NCBI RefSeq assembly: GCF_000203935.1
Contig: NC_008577.1
Location: 3,720,001 to 3,784,000 of the forward strand
From: Shewanella sp. ANA-3
Lineage (GTDB): Bacteria > Pseudomonadota > Gammaproteobacteria > Enterobacterales > Shewanellaceae
Reading direction: 5' to 3'
Length of the DNA: 64,000 nt
In this document: piece by piece, positions 15,922 to 24,927 of the stretch
Layout of the letters: the number at the start of each line of letters is the position of its first letter
Numbering within the stretch: the stretch's first letter is position 1
The notes under the pieces: model-generated
The model's database searches: none
Seen by the model: only the letters and a program-made list of their open reading frames with translations
What the model was told of the DNA's origin: nothing
Position numbers and translations under genes: made by a program

Positions 15922-18729
15922 TTAATTAACGACTAAGCTGCGACCTTTACGTTTCCCATCGGCCGCGATCGCGCGGATCTCAACGGAGCCCGTTACCGAC
16001 TGTCCAGCTTGATAGGATTGCCACTGCCCACTCGTTTGTCGCCATTCAATCTTAAGTCCCGGATAGGCCACGTTGGCAAACAGTTTACCGTCACGGATCT
16101 CGGCGCCGACGGTCGGCACTCGATAATCGATACCCACTTTATCGAGTTTGATAAACTCCTTATGCCCTAAAGTGTTAGCCATTTGCTGCCAAGATTGCGC
16201 CTGAGCCTCACGCATCAAGGCGGTGAAATGCCCCGTCGTTTGATTATACAAAGCGCCTTGATATTGATATGGCACTTCCCACGCGGCTTGATGCCAAGCA
16301 CGCTCCGCCAGCATCAGCAAACGTGGGAAAATCATATATTCCACAGTATTATCGCTGCGGATGGTTTCACTCCAGAGCTGGCCCTGTAATCCGGCAAAGG
16401 CCTTACCTTGTTCCCTTGGGCCAGATTGTTTACCCTTTTCATCGGTTCGGGCCCTATCGTCGGCCTCAAAAGGCAGATTTTGAATGTCGGTCCACTGCTC
16501 CGCGTTTGCCACTAAGTTATCCGGCATAAAGCTAAACACTTTGTGTGCGTTGGTCGCACGGCTTGCCCAGTAATAGCCATGCTCCTTAGGGTCGGCTTCA
16601 TAGGGGAAGTCAAAGTACAGCACCTCAGGATTCGAGAGCACCACATCCCAACCGTTGTTGACTTGCTGATTGGCATGCTCATAGCCTTTGTAGGCAATCA
16701 CATCCCAAATGTTGGATTGGACTTTTGCAGGCATATTGCTTGGGCGAACATGGCTCATACCATCGCTCCAACCACCCGCTTCAATGCCTTTTGCCGCTAA
16801 CATAGTCGAAATTCGTTCGATAAAATAAGCACCTAGGTCATCTATCGACTTAACGCCTTTATCGTTATTAGCCACAAACTCCAAACAGGCGGGTGATTGT
16901 TTCCACGCCCCTGCCGTTTCGTCGGCACCGATATGGTAGCGGGTTAATGGCTGGCCCGCGGCTTGGTGTAACTTGGCAATTTCATCAATGACTTTATTGA
17001 CAAATTGATAGGTCGACTCCATACAGACGTTCAGGGTGTTATCGTTGTAATACTGCACCGAAGAATAAACCGTTTTATCGTTTGCATCGGATAACAAATA
17101 TTGCTCAGCTGCAGTGGTTTTCCCTTCAGCTTGCAATTGACGAGCGCCCGCATCTAACGCTTTTACCGCTGTGTTAGCTTGATTTGCCGTTTCCTGCACA
17201 GGGACAACCTGCACTTTTCCCGTGTTTTGAAGCTCTACGTCTTCCGCCTGTAATCGACGGTAACGCGCCTCCATGGCTTTAATCGCTGCGCGGCTATGGC
17301 CTGGCATATCCATCGAAGGGATCACTTGAATCTGGCGCGCATCGGCATATTTGACTATGTCGATATAGTCTTGCTTGCTATAAAAACCGTTAACGGGTAC
17401 ATCCGCAAAAGGCCCGCTGCCAAGCTGGGGTAACAGACAGGTGTTTTCCTCAAGATCGTGACAGCGCTTACTGCCGATGTCAGTCAATTCAGGCAGGCCA
17501 TCGATCTCTAGGCGCCAACCTTCATCGTCGGCCATATGTAGATGCAATTTGTTGAGCTTGTATGCTGCCATTTGATCCAGCAGGTCAAAGATCAATGCCT
17601 TGCTATGGAAGTTACGGGCCACATCGATATGCATACCACGGAAGGGATACCTTGGGCTGTCCTCAATCGTCATGGCATTTACGCGCAGATCCTGCACATC
17701 AATCAAACTGGCAAGTGACGATAACGCATAGGAAAACCCTGCAGCATCGGCAGCGGCAATCTCAATCGCATCCGCTTTGATTTCCAGCAGATAGCTACCC
17801 TCAGCGCCTTGACGCCAGTTCAGCTTTACCGCTAGACCTTGTTCAGACTCGTTAACACCTAAGCGTGCTAAACGAGAAAGTGCCGCCGCCAATTGTTCAG
17901 GATCCAAAGCTTGTTGTGCGGCAGATGCGTTGGTGACCGAGCCGAAATCCAGTTTAATACCAGAGGTCAGTGACACGGCTTTATCTTGGCTGTGGATAGC
18001 GACTTTTTGCGGCGTCGGAATAATGGTATTGACCGCTAAGCTGGCATCTTCACTGACCTGTTGATTATTGCTAAATAACTGTGCAGGTGTCGCAGGCGCT
18101 AGTTTATCCGCCTCGGTACGGCGATACTGCTTCACCATATCGGTGTACGCCTCAACATAAGGGCGCACTTCCATCCCCGTTTCAGGATCTTGCTGCACTT
18201 GCGTGCTGGCGATCACCACTGGTGATAAATCTCCAGCAACAATGTAATAGTTGGGCATGGCATCGGTTTCAGAGAGTTGCCATAGCTCACCTCGGAATTT
18301 TAAGGTCTTTTTCTCGCCCTTGCTAAAACCGCTAAATGCCTCGGTGGGCGCGATACGATACAGATCGCCCTTGATATGCGTAATACTAAACTCTTTGCTT
18401 TCAACGGCTTGAACTGGACGCATCTGGCTAAAATAAATTGCCCAATCTCGGCTCTTAAGCTCGACCTCTGGGACAAAATCGATTTCAGCGACAAAACAAC
18501 GACCTTCGGCGGCGGCTTTGTCACAACTATCATCGGGCCTGTTGGTGAGCACGCGATAACTCACGCCCAAGGTATCCCCAAACTGCTGCAATTGCGCTTG
18601 GGTTAATTGGCTGGACTTAGCTTGCTCAACAGAGCTTGAGCTAGGCACTGCCTCGGTTTTAGGCGCGTCGCTACAGGCCGTTAAGCCCAGAGCCAATAAA
18701 ATCGCGGTGGCGGCAATCGTTTTATTCAT
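15922..18729 (-). CDS. hex: Beta-N-acetylhexosaminidase, GH20, lipoprotein
   Basis: A 935-residue lipoprotein (lipobox LTAC, Cys19). Order of domains: an N-terminal carbohydrate-binding CHB_HEX-like domain (about 40-200), a GH20b-like domain (about 230-360), the GH20 barrel (about 365-780) and a C-terminal beta domain. The catalytic pair is D603-E604 in YHIGADE. It cuts GlcNAc from the end of chitin oligomers, probably in the periplasm or at the outer membrane. It is longer than its Vibrio relatives because of an Ala/Gln-rich insert that contains a diverged repeat (residues 484-496 and 523-535). Start has AAAAGGA upstream. It is 28 bases after the chemoreceptor gene and probably shares its promoter. 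Confidence 0.93.
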   Translation of the reverse strand: MNKTIAATAILLALGLTACSDAPKTEAVPSSSSVEQAKSSQLTQAQLQQFGDTLGVSYRVLTNRPDDSCDKAAAEGRCFVAEIDFVPEVELKSRDWAIYFSQMRPVQAVESKEFSITHIKGDLYRIAPTEAFSGFSKGEKKTLKFRGELWQLSETDAMPNYYIVAGDLSPVVIASTQVQQDPETGMEVRPYVEAYTDMVKQYRRTEADKLAPATPAQLFSNNQQVSEDASLAVNTIIPTPQKVAIHSQDKAVSLTSGIKLDFGSVTNASAAQQALDPEQLAAALSRLARLGVNESEQGLAVKLNWRQGAEGSYLLEIKADAIEIAAADAAGFSYALSSLASLIDVQDLRVNAMTIEDSPRYPFRGMHIDVARNFHSKALIFDLLDQMAAYKLNKLHLHMADDEGWRLEIDGLPELTDIGSKRCHDLEENTCLLPQLGSGPFADVPVNGFYSKQDYIDIVKYADARQIQVIPSMDMPGHSRAAIKAMEARYRRLQAEDVELQNTGKVQVVPVQETANQANTAVKALDAGARQLQAEGKTTAAEQYLLSDANDKTVYSSVQYYNDNTLNVCMESTYQFVNKVIDEIAKLHQAAGQPLTRYHIGADETAGAWKQSPACLEFVANNDKGVKSIDDLGAYFIERISTMLAAKGIEAGGWSDGMSHVRPSNMPAKVQSNIWDVIAYKGYEHANQQVNNGWDVVLSNPEVLYFDFPYEADPKEHGYYWASRATNAHKVFSFMPDNLVANAEQWTDIQNLPFEADDRARTDEKGKQSGPREQGKAFAGLQGQLWSETIRSDNTVEYMIFPRLLMLAERAWHQAAWEVPYQYQGALYNQTTGHFTALMREAQAQSWQQMANTLGHKEFIKLDKVGIDYRVPTVGAEIRDGKLFANVAYPGLKIEWRQTSGQWQSYQAGQSVTGSVEIRAIAADGKRKGRSLVVN

Positions 18730-18757
18730 GATATTCCTTTTCTAGCTTCAGAAATGG

Positions 18758-20245
18758 CTACAATCTGAAGGAAGTTACTAACGTCCGCAGTCTTTCCCCT
18801 TGGTGAAACAGTCGCTCACTCGATTGTGCTAAGTGCTCACTATCGAGGGAGGCTGAACCTGAGACATTGGCAAGATCATTTAACGTACGAGAAATCGCTT
18901 CGGTGACGCAGGTCTGCTCCTGCGCCGCATGGGAAACTTCGATATTCATATTACTGATATTGGAAACTAAATCAGTCACTTTAGACAGCACGAGCTTAAT
19001 TTCTTCCGAACGGTTGACCCCTTGATTGGAGAGGGTCTGGCTCGATTGCATCACATTCACGGTTTCGGCAACTCGGCTCTGCACCTGTTGGATCATTTTT
19101 TGGATTTCTCCCGTCGCCTGTTGGGTACGGCTCGCTAAAGAGCGCACTTCATCGGCAACAACGGCAAAACCACGCCCTTGCTCACCCGCTCTGGCGGCTT
19201 CAATGGCGGCATTTAGGGCGAGTAGATTAGTCTGTTCGGCAATGCTGCTGATCACCACCACGACTTCATCGATGCGTTGGGTTTCCTGTTGTAGCTGCGA
19301 TACCGATTGGGCAGAACGCGCTAATTCCCCCGCCAATTGACGGGTAATGGCTAAGCCCGAGTCAAACTGACGCTGGCCATCGTCGACCGCTCTATCGGCT
19401 TGGGTTGCCGCATCGGCAGTACGTTTTGCATTGATGGCCACTTCGTTGGCACTGGCACTCAATTGAGTCACGGCCGTGACCGCGGCTTCGGTTTCTTTAA
19501 GCTGAGCCTGCACCCTTTGATTGTTGCTTTGCGACAGCGTACCCAGTGCCTTAGCATCGCCCAATAGCAGACCCGAGGTTTCATGCACTCTGGTAATAGT
19601 GCCATGAATTTGCTCGACGAAACCGTTGAAAGCATTAGCGAGTTTGCCGATTTCATCTTCGCTCTCCACGGGTAATCTGTGGCTAAGATCGCCATCACCA
19701 TTGGCGATTTCTTCTAACGCAGCGACGACCTTATCCAGAGGACTAATCACTAAGCGTTTGAGAATGATGAAAATCACTAACAGACTGCCCGCTAGAATCA
19801 GCAGCGCCTGTAAAAAGTACCCCAGCAGTAAGTCGGATAATTGCGCCTTAACCGGCAAAGTAGAGAAGGCAATGGTTAAACGCCCGGTCGGATTCCCTTG
19901 GTCGCTGAACTGTAACTCTCTTGTTTGTAGGTCACTTGCGGCAACGATCTCGGCTTGTTTGTCTTCGGCAAGCAACTTGCCCCGATGATCCACAACGGTA
20001 ATTTGATAGATTTGCTCGGACTTTAACATGACAGACAATACGGCACGGATCTGCTCGTAGTCGTAGGTAAAAATCGGCTGTGCCATGGTGACTTGAAGAT
20101 TAGCAACGGTATTGTCTTCAAAGGCCATTTCATTGCTGGCCAAGGTATCGCTCGCCAACCAATAGGACACCCCAAATAGCACGCTGACTATCATAAATAT
20201 CGCAGCTGCTAACCCAATTTGTACTTTTAAGGCTAATGTTTTCAT
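18758..20245 (-). CDS. Methyl-accepting chemotaxis protein (GlcNAc locus)
   Basis: A 495-residue chemoreceptor. TM1 is about residues 10-32, followed by a short periplasmic domain of about 100 residues, TM2 (about 137-160), a HAMP domain (about 160-215), then the coiled-coil signalling domain with the conserved tip [20 protein letters not shown] and [15 protein letters not shown]. Its ATG shares one base with the stop of the binding-protein gene (TAATG), so the two are translationally coupled. This suggests that the periplasmic protein presents a ligand to this receptor. No C-terminal CheR-binding pentapeptide is seen. Expression should follow NagR. Confidence 0.92.
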   Translation of the reverse strand: MKTLALKVQIGLAAAIFMIVSVLFGVSYWLASDTLASNEMAFEDNTVANLQVTMAQPIFTYDYEQIRAVLSVMLKSEQIYQITVVDHRGKLLAEDKQAEIVAASDLQTRELQFSDQGNPTGRLTIAFSTLPVKAQLSDLLLGYFLQALLILAGSLLVIFIILKRLVISPLDKVVAALEEIANGDGDLSHRLPVESEDEIGKLANAFNGFVEQIHGTITRVHETSGLLLGDAKALGTLSQSNNQRVQAQLKETEAAVTAVTQLSASANEVAINAKRTADAATQADRAVDDGQRQFDSGLAITRQLAGELARSAQSVSQLQQETQRIDEVVVVISSIAEQTNLLALNAAIEAARAGEQGRGFAVVADEVRSLASRTQQATGEIQKMIQQVQSRVAETVNVMQSSQTLSNQGVNRSEEIKLVLSKVTDLVSNISNMNIEVSHAAQEQTCVTEAISRTLNDLANVSGSASLDSEHLAQSSERLFHQGERLRTLVTSFRL

Positions 20246-21234
20246 TATTTTGCACCTTGCATACTAAATAGATCTAACCACAACTCTTGGCGTTCAATGG
20301 GGGTTAAGGGACTTAAATCGGGCGTATCGAGACGAATAATGACGCGCTGCTCAAACTGGGCATCACGGTAGAGCTTGTCTATCTTAAGCTCGCGATTAAA
20401 CATCTCGTCGAAGCTGCCGTCGCTTATCATATTTTCGAGCCCCGCTAAGATTGCCGCCGCTAACTCGGGACGTTTTGGGGACACAAAAAAATATGCCGGC
20501 GATCGATATTGCAGCAGGATGTGAGTATCGATTTTCAGCGCGGGATCGGGGTGGCTTGCGAGCTCATCGCCAATTTCCTGTGCGCCGAGGGCGAGGTAAT
20601 CGAATCGGCCGCCCTCTAACATCGGATAGAGATTGGTGTATTGATAGCTAGTCACGACAGGCAAACCATTGGCTTCGAGGATGCTGGCATCGGGCCAATA
20701 GCGGTTTTGTCCCGCTTTTAATTGCTTAAAATCCGCCAGCGTTTTTACATTGGCAAATCTGGCCTCATCCGTTTTGCGGATAATTAACAGGCGGTTACCG
20801 AGTAATCCCTTAAACAAGGGGATACGAACCGGGAGCACGGTTTCCTCAAGCTCCTTGGAAGTCATGCTCCAAAAAACATCGACTGTACCAGCCAGCGCTT
20901 CTTCGACCTTACGTTTTTGGTTCATCTGCGTCGACATTTGCTCGACCTGATAGGACTGACCAGAGCGGCGCAGCGCCTCTTTGAGGAGATTAAACTGCCA
21001 TTGCTGTTGGATGGTGGTCACTATCTTGATGGGAGCGGGATTGCTTGCCGAAGAAGTGCCAGCCGCATAGGCGGCATTTGCAAGCATAAACGACGCGGAT
21101 GCCACTGCGGCTATCGCAATGAAACTGAAAGCACAAACCATAGCGTTCGCCCAGAATCCAAGGATGAGCATCAACAAACGTTTAGCGAGAGTCGTTACTA
21201 CGCTGCCAAGCAGTGTAGCAATATGAATAACCAT
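20245..21234 (-). CDS. Periplasmic substrate-binding protein (SBP_bac_3 fold) without transporter
   Basis: A 329-residue exported protein. A long signal region ends near ANAAYA (about residue 57), then a bilobed binding domain starts at [20 protein letters not shown]. The pattern is that of family 3 solute-binding proteins, as in amino-acid or other small-molecule binding. No ABC permease or ATPase gene is near. The gene overlaps a chemoreceptor and shares a promoter with a hexosaminidase, so it probably binds GlcNAc or a chitin oligomer for taxis; this is an inference. The ATG has AAAGAGG upstream. Its leader is about 280 bases and contains a terminator. Confidence 0.8.
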   Translation of the reverse strand: MVIHIATLLGSVVTTLAKRLLMLILGFWANAMVCAFSFIAIAAVASASFMLANAAYAAGTSSASNPAPIKIVTTIQQQWQFNLLKEALRRSGQSYQVEQMSTQMNQKRKVEEALAGTVDVFWSMTSKELEETVLPVRIPLFKGLLGNRLLIIRKTDEARFANVKTLADFKQLKAGQNRYWPDASILEANGLPVVTSYQYTNLYPMLEGGRFDYLALGAQEIGDELASHPDPALKIDTHILLQYRSPAYFFVSPKRPELAAAILAGLENMISDGSFDEMFNRELKIDKLYRDAQFEQRVIIRLDTPDLSPLTPIERQELWLDLFSMQGAK

Positions 21235-21331
21235 GAATCGCAGCCTCTTTTTTATGACTGGAATATCCAGCGAGTTTTATTTTTTAATGCCGCTAACTTG
21301 TCTGCTTATCCTAAGCAAGGTCGCTCTACCT

Positions 21332-21368
21332 AAAAAAATGGCTGGGCACTGCTTACAGTACCCAGCCA
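21332..21368 (-). terminator. Strong intrinsic terminator in the 5' leader of the SBP-MCP-hex operon
   Basis: On the minus strand TGGCTGGGTACTG pairs with CAGTGCCCAGCCA over 13 pairs (one U-G), with loop TAAG, directly followed by seven T. It is downstream of the operator at 21513 and about 100 bases before the first start codon. It could be an attenuator or the end of a small RNA. Confidence 0.85.
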
Positions 21369-21512
21369 ACGCTAGTTTCTGGGGAGAGACTATCAAAATA
21401 TTAAAGACAAACGTATCGCCGCCCGACCAGCAATACTTCTGCCAAGTACATGAATAAGGAGACCTCATCCTCTTCATGCAGACCTTACAAAACAACGAAT
21501 CACACAAGCAGA

Positions 21513-21526
21513 TGACAGCGTTGTCA
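21513..21526. promoter_or_regulatory. NagR operator for SBP-MCP-hex operon
   Basis: TGACAGCGTTGTCA, a perfect consensus copy. It is 279 bases before the start of the binding-protein gene. Confidence 0.85.
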
Positions 21527-21658
21527 TTGATTAAATTACACAAGAAAGAACAGGTTTTCTACATTTTTTTGACATTTATCAGTATTTTTTTAGTCGAAAC
21601 ACTTTTAACCATTAAATATCAATAGATTATGTTTTAACTTTTTATTTCCATACCAGTG

Positions 21659-21672
21659 TGACAACGCTGTCT
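21659..21672. promoter_or_regulatory. NagR operator for the TauE/SafE permease gene
   Basis: TGACAACGCTGTCT, one end base off consensus, 51 bases before the start of the plus-strand gene. Confidence 0.82.
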
Positions 21673-21722
21673 TTGACTGATAACATGCATGCAACAACTC
21701 TCATCCCGCGTAATCACTCAAA

Positions 21723-22625
21723 ATGCTGCCATATGGCCTTATCTTCAAACGCAGAAAGATTAATCTCAGCCAATATTATCGACCGATGGCAATCGTCCTT
21801 GTGCTATTGAGTGCATGGCTATGTTGGTTAGTCCAATTTCATCAACCCGTTGAGTTAATAAAACAATACGGTCAGTTTCTGTTTTTGGGGATAACGGGAG
21901 CCATCTTTGCAAACGCTACGGGAGCGGGAGGTGGCGTGATCTTTATTCCGGTGTTTTCCAGCTTAAATTTCAGTGAAGCTCAGAGTGTCTCCACCTCATT
22001 TATGATCCAATGTTTTGGTATGACGGCAGGGGCGATTTCATGGTCAGGCTACTATCGACGACACCATCATCAGGACAAAACCTGGTCTGGTTTTATTCCA
22101 AGCATTTTATTAGCGGCGACCTGCTCAATACTTGGCCTTTGGAGCAGTCAGTTATGGCACTTGAACTCCCCTTCCTCACTGCATACTAGCTTTAGCCTTT
22201 TCTCTATCATATTAGGGATAGCGATCATTATCAGCAGCCAGCGCCGTACCCTTCAAAGCCATCGCCTCAACGCCCTAGACTATTGCTGGCTAGCAATAAT
22301 TGGCTATTTGGGCGGGATTATCACCGCTTGGTTATCAGTTGGCGTGGGCGAACTCTTAGTGATCTATCTGATGTTACGGGGAGTGTGTGCCAAGATGGCC
22401 GTTGCCATCGGAGTGGTGGTATCGGCGATTACCGTCTGGTCGGCAAGCCCGATACATGTGTTTGCAAGTGACAGTCACGCCCTATTCGAGCTAGTACTGT
22501 TTGCAGGCCCAGGCGCAATTATCGGCGGTTTGTTAGCGCGGAAACTAGCGCTATTTCTCCCAGTCAAAACCTTAAAGCTGTTTTTCTCAAGTTGGATTAT
22601 CTTGACTGGCTTTGTAATGATTTGA
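21723..22625 (+). CDS. TauE/SafE family membrane permease in the GlcNAc regulon
   Basis: A 300-residue polytopic protein with about eight hydrophobic segments. The first family motif is ANATGAGGGVIFIPVFSSLNFSEAQSVSTS (given by its parts GAGGG and FIPVF, about residues 66-85); the second half has LGGIITAWLSVGVGELLVIYL. TauE/SafE proteins export or import small anions such as sulfite, sulfoacetate or other organic acids. The substrate here is unknown. A NagR operator lies just upstream, so it belongs to GlcNAc metabolism. No good ribosome site precedes the ATG, and a start at 21789 is also possible. Confidence 0.8.
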   Translation: MLPYGLIFKRRKINLSQYYRPMAIVLVLLSAWLCWLVQFHQPVELIKQYGQFLFLGITGAIFANATGAGGGVIFIPVFSSLNFSEAQSVSTSFMIQCFGMTAGAISWSGYYRRHHHQDKTWSGFIPSILLAATCSILGLWSSQLWHLNSPSSLHTSFSLFSIILGIAIIISSQRRTLQSHRLNALDYCWLAIIGYLGGIITAWLSVGVGELLVIYLMLRGVCAKMAVAIGVVVSAITVWSASPIHVFASDSHALFELVLFAGPGAIIGGLLARKLALFLPVKTLKLFFSSWIILTGFVMI

Positions 22626-22662
22626 CCTTCTGCTATACGGAAATTTAAGCTGAAAATGTTAC

Positions 22663-23322
22663 TCAATCCAGCGGAGGGAAGCCGACCTCTATCACTAAAC
22701 AAGTCCGAGGCAAGGTGTTTTTATGGACCGTTGTGCCATGTAAAAAACGGGCATCATGGCAAACCAACCTCCCCGCTTGTGAACTGACTCTATATTGCTG
22801 CGCCAATGGATACTCACTGCATGACTTACCACGCATAACCTGCCGATTATCATCCTGAATAAACACTAAATCAGCGCTATTTTCAGGCACATCTGTGTAA
22901 TAAATGGCAACTAAATGCGGTATAGACCAAGCATCATTCGCATGCCTGTGAGCCACAGCATCACAACCATACTCCATACGATTAGCCCAAGTACGGTGGT
23001 ACTTTAACTTTCGAATATTTCTCGTTTTATCAAATCCAAGCTGTATCGCCGCATCAAAAATACACATCAATATCCAACGGCCTAAAGGATTGGACTTAAA
23101 ATTTAACAGCTGAGGAATTGGATGGGTTTGATGCATGTGAACCGTAGACAAGGCTCGTCCCCCATTAGCATCGGGTACATTTGCCTCATTTAGCACTTCT
23201 GGTAACGCAAACAAGGCGTCAATAGTTTGATAAGTATCGTCTTTACCCTCAAAACGATTATACAGCTCAAAATCATAGACACAGATTGCGTTATCAAATA
23301 TTGGCACTAACATCATAGCCAT
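22663..23322 (-). CDS. Putative 2OG-Fe(II) oxygenase-like protein
   Basis: A 219-residue cytoplasmic protein. I recognise the pattern of the small putative 2-oxoglutarate/Fe(II) oxygenases: an AHRHANDAWS segment (about residues 122-131) that could give the first iron histidine, an IYYTDVP strand, and a later GRLVCHDARFLHGTTVHKN segment with the distal histidine, then an Arg (LPRTCLVIEVGF) that could hold 2-oxoglutarate. The usual HxD pair is not plain, so the call is tentative. It follows the halogenase by 11 bases and is surely co-transcribed with it. Role unknown; modification of an outer-membrane protein or of a natural product is possible. Confidence 0.55.
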   Translation of the reverse strand: MAMMLVPIFDNAICVYDFELYNRFEGKDDTYQTIDALFALPEVLNEANVPDANGGRALSTVHMHQTHPIPQLLNFKSNPLGRWILMCIFDAAIQLGFDKTRNIRKLKYHRTWANRMEYGCDAVAHRHANDAWSIPHLVAIYYTDVPENSADLVFIQDDNRQVMRGKSCSEYPLAQQYRVSSQAGRLVCHDARFLHGTTVHKNTLPRTCLVIEVGFPPLD

Positions 23323-23333
23323 CCAGATTGAAA

Positions 23334-24866
23334 TTAAACCTTTGTAGAACGAGCCTGCTCAAAGGCCTGCTTTAAGCCTTCAAGCCAATCTCGATGTTTT
23401 AACAGCATTGAGGCCGCTTTAACGACTAGCTGGTCATTCCCTGTCATTAATGCTTCACAATGCTTAACTTCTTGCGCAGATAAGACAGGGGCTGCCGTGT
23501 TGAATTTCATGCCATACAGCACATAGAGGAAATTTTTATGATCGAACAACTCAAAACGCCCAAAAAAATCAGATGCATGGGGAGGCTTTAAGGCAAAGCG
23601 CGCAAGTCGCTGATATAACTCCTGAGATATAGTCTCACTGTTTTTATTATCGAGCCAGAAATCCGAATCTGTTCTATCAGAAATGCAGTAATGCAATTTA
23701 ATAAAGTCCACGACTCTTTCCCACACATAGGTCGTGACCTGATTATAGTGCGGCGTGAGCACATCGATATCTTCCAAATGTCGAGGGAAATTCCGTGCAA
23801 GTAATTCTGCAGAAAAGTCCGATACCAATATCGACGTTGCTTCTAGCGGTTCAACAAAGCCTTGTGCTAACCCTAATGCAACACAATTGTGGTGCCAAAA
23901 TGTTTCTCTGTAGCCGACCTTCATTGGAATCTTACGCGGATTAAATTGAGCGCTATCGACATTTAGATAGTCGGCGTATAAACCTAACGCTTCATCATCA
24001 CTCATGTGGCGACTAGAATACACAAAACCAGTACCGCGCCGAGTCGTAAGCGGAATATCCCAAATCCAGCCCGCTCTATGGGCCGTCGCAGTGGTATAGG
24101 GGTTAATCTCCTCATCGGCGCCCAGTGCAACTTGCTGAACAAGTACGGTATCAGTGAGTAACTCATTGGCTTTACTCACAAAAGGCACTTTGAGGGTTTT
24201 ATCAATTAAGATTGAAGCAAATCCACTGCAATCCACATAAAAATCAAATGCAAGTGAAGTATCATCCGCAGTCACTAAATGGGTAATTCGGCCGGATTGA
24301 CAAACTTCGGCACCTTTAATCGTGGCAAATTGATGCTTTACGTTAAATCTCGACTTAGCGTTGTTAGCGAGAAGACCTGCAAATTTCAAGGCGTTGAAGT
24401 GATAGGCATAGGACAGTGCGCCTTCATAATCGCCCGAACCTTTACGTTTAGGCGATAATCCTAACTCACAGATCCGAGCTTGGATCCCTACATCATCAAA
24501 CGGCCGGCCAGCAGCATTTGCCAGCCAAAAGTTCGACACATCGACACCCGCTGGATAGGGTGTATCAAAACTATGATAGTAATGATTTTCTCCATGTTTA
24601 GGATCTAACCAATTAACAAATTTAATCCCTTGCTTAAAAGTGGCATCGCAAGTCAGTAGCATCTCAGCCTCTGAAATACCAAAACGTTTCAGCCCTTTGG
24701 CAAGATAAGGCACACTTCCCTCGCCCACGCCAATGGTCGGTACGTCTAAAGATTCTATCAGGGTGATCTCGATTTCTGGGTCGTGACATAACTCTGCGCC
24801 CAAATGGTTTGCGGCTAACCAACCCGCTGTACCGCCACCAATAATTGCAATGCGTTTGATTTTCAT
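23334..24866 (-). CDS. Flavin-dependent tryptophan-halogenase family protein
   Basis: A 510-residue protein with every hallmark of flavin-dependent halogenases: GGGTAGW at residues 10-16, the catalytic lysine K78 in ATFKQGIKFVNW (K79 of PrnA/RebH), the WxWxIP motif at 267-272 (WIWDIP) and the catalytic glutamate E342 in FVEPLEAT. I start at the ATG at 24866. The longer frame to 24947 would cross a terminator and enter the receptor gene. In Shewanella, Caulobacter and Xanthomonas such genes sit next to TonB receptors for sugars; their substrate is unknown, although some relatives halogenate free indole. It needs a flavin reductase from elsewhere. Confidence 0.9.
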   Translation of the reverse strand: MKIKRIAIIGGGTAGWLAANHLGAELCHDPEIEITLIESLDVPTIGVGEGSVPYLAKGLKRFGISEAEMLLTCDATFKQGIKFVNWLDPKHGENHYYHSFDTPYPAGVDVSNFWLANAAGRPFDDVGIQARICELGLSPKRKGSGDYEGALSYAYHFNALKFAGLLANNAKSRFNVKHQFATIKGAEVCQSGRITHLVTADDTSLAFDFYVDCSGFASILIDKTLKVPFVSKANELLTDTVLVQQVALGADEEINPYTTATAHRAGWIWDIPLTTRRGTGFVYSSRHMSDDEALGLYADYLNVDSAQFNPRKIPMKVGYRETFWHHNCVALGLAQGFVEPLEATSILVSDFSAELLARNFPRHLEDIDVLTPHYNQVTTYVWERVVDFIKLHYCISDRTDSDFWLDNKNSETISQELYQRLARFALKPPHASDFFGRFELFDHKNFLYVLYGMKFNTAAPVLSAQEVKHCEALMTGNDQLVVKAASMLLKHRDWLEGLKQAFEQARSTKV

Positions 24867-24883
24867 CGGCTTTGACTCATCTA

Positions 24884-24914
24884 TAAAAAAGCCCAGTCGA
24901 GACTGGGCTTTTAG
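24884..24914 (-). terminator. Intrinsic terminator between receptor and halogenase
   Basis: AAAAGCCCAGTC and GACTGGGCTTTT arms with a very small loop, followed on the minus strand by TTTTTTATAG. It lies 14 bases past the receptor stop, so the halogenase is read by leakage or from another start. Confidence 0.88.
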
Positions 24915-24927
24915 ACTTAACAAGGTA

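Larger units (their letters stand above)
21235..21722. other. Divergent regulatory region with two NagR operators and a leader terminator
   Basis: These 488 bases separate the binding-protein operon (minus) from the TauE/SafE gene (plus). They hold a minus-strand terminator (21332-21368), an operator at 21513-21526 for the minus operon and another at 21659-21672 for the plus gene. An open frame of 88 codons on the minus strand runs straight through the terminator and shows no protein family character. Confidence 0.75.

Noticed and set aside
21277-21543. Minus-strand frame of 88 codons in the gap before the binding-protein gene
   Set aside because: It runs through a strong terminator and over the NagR operator, is rich in Cys and shows no family pattern or ribosome site.
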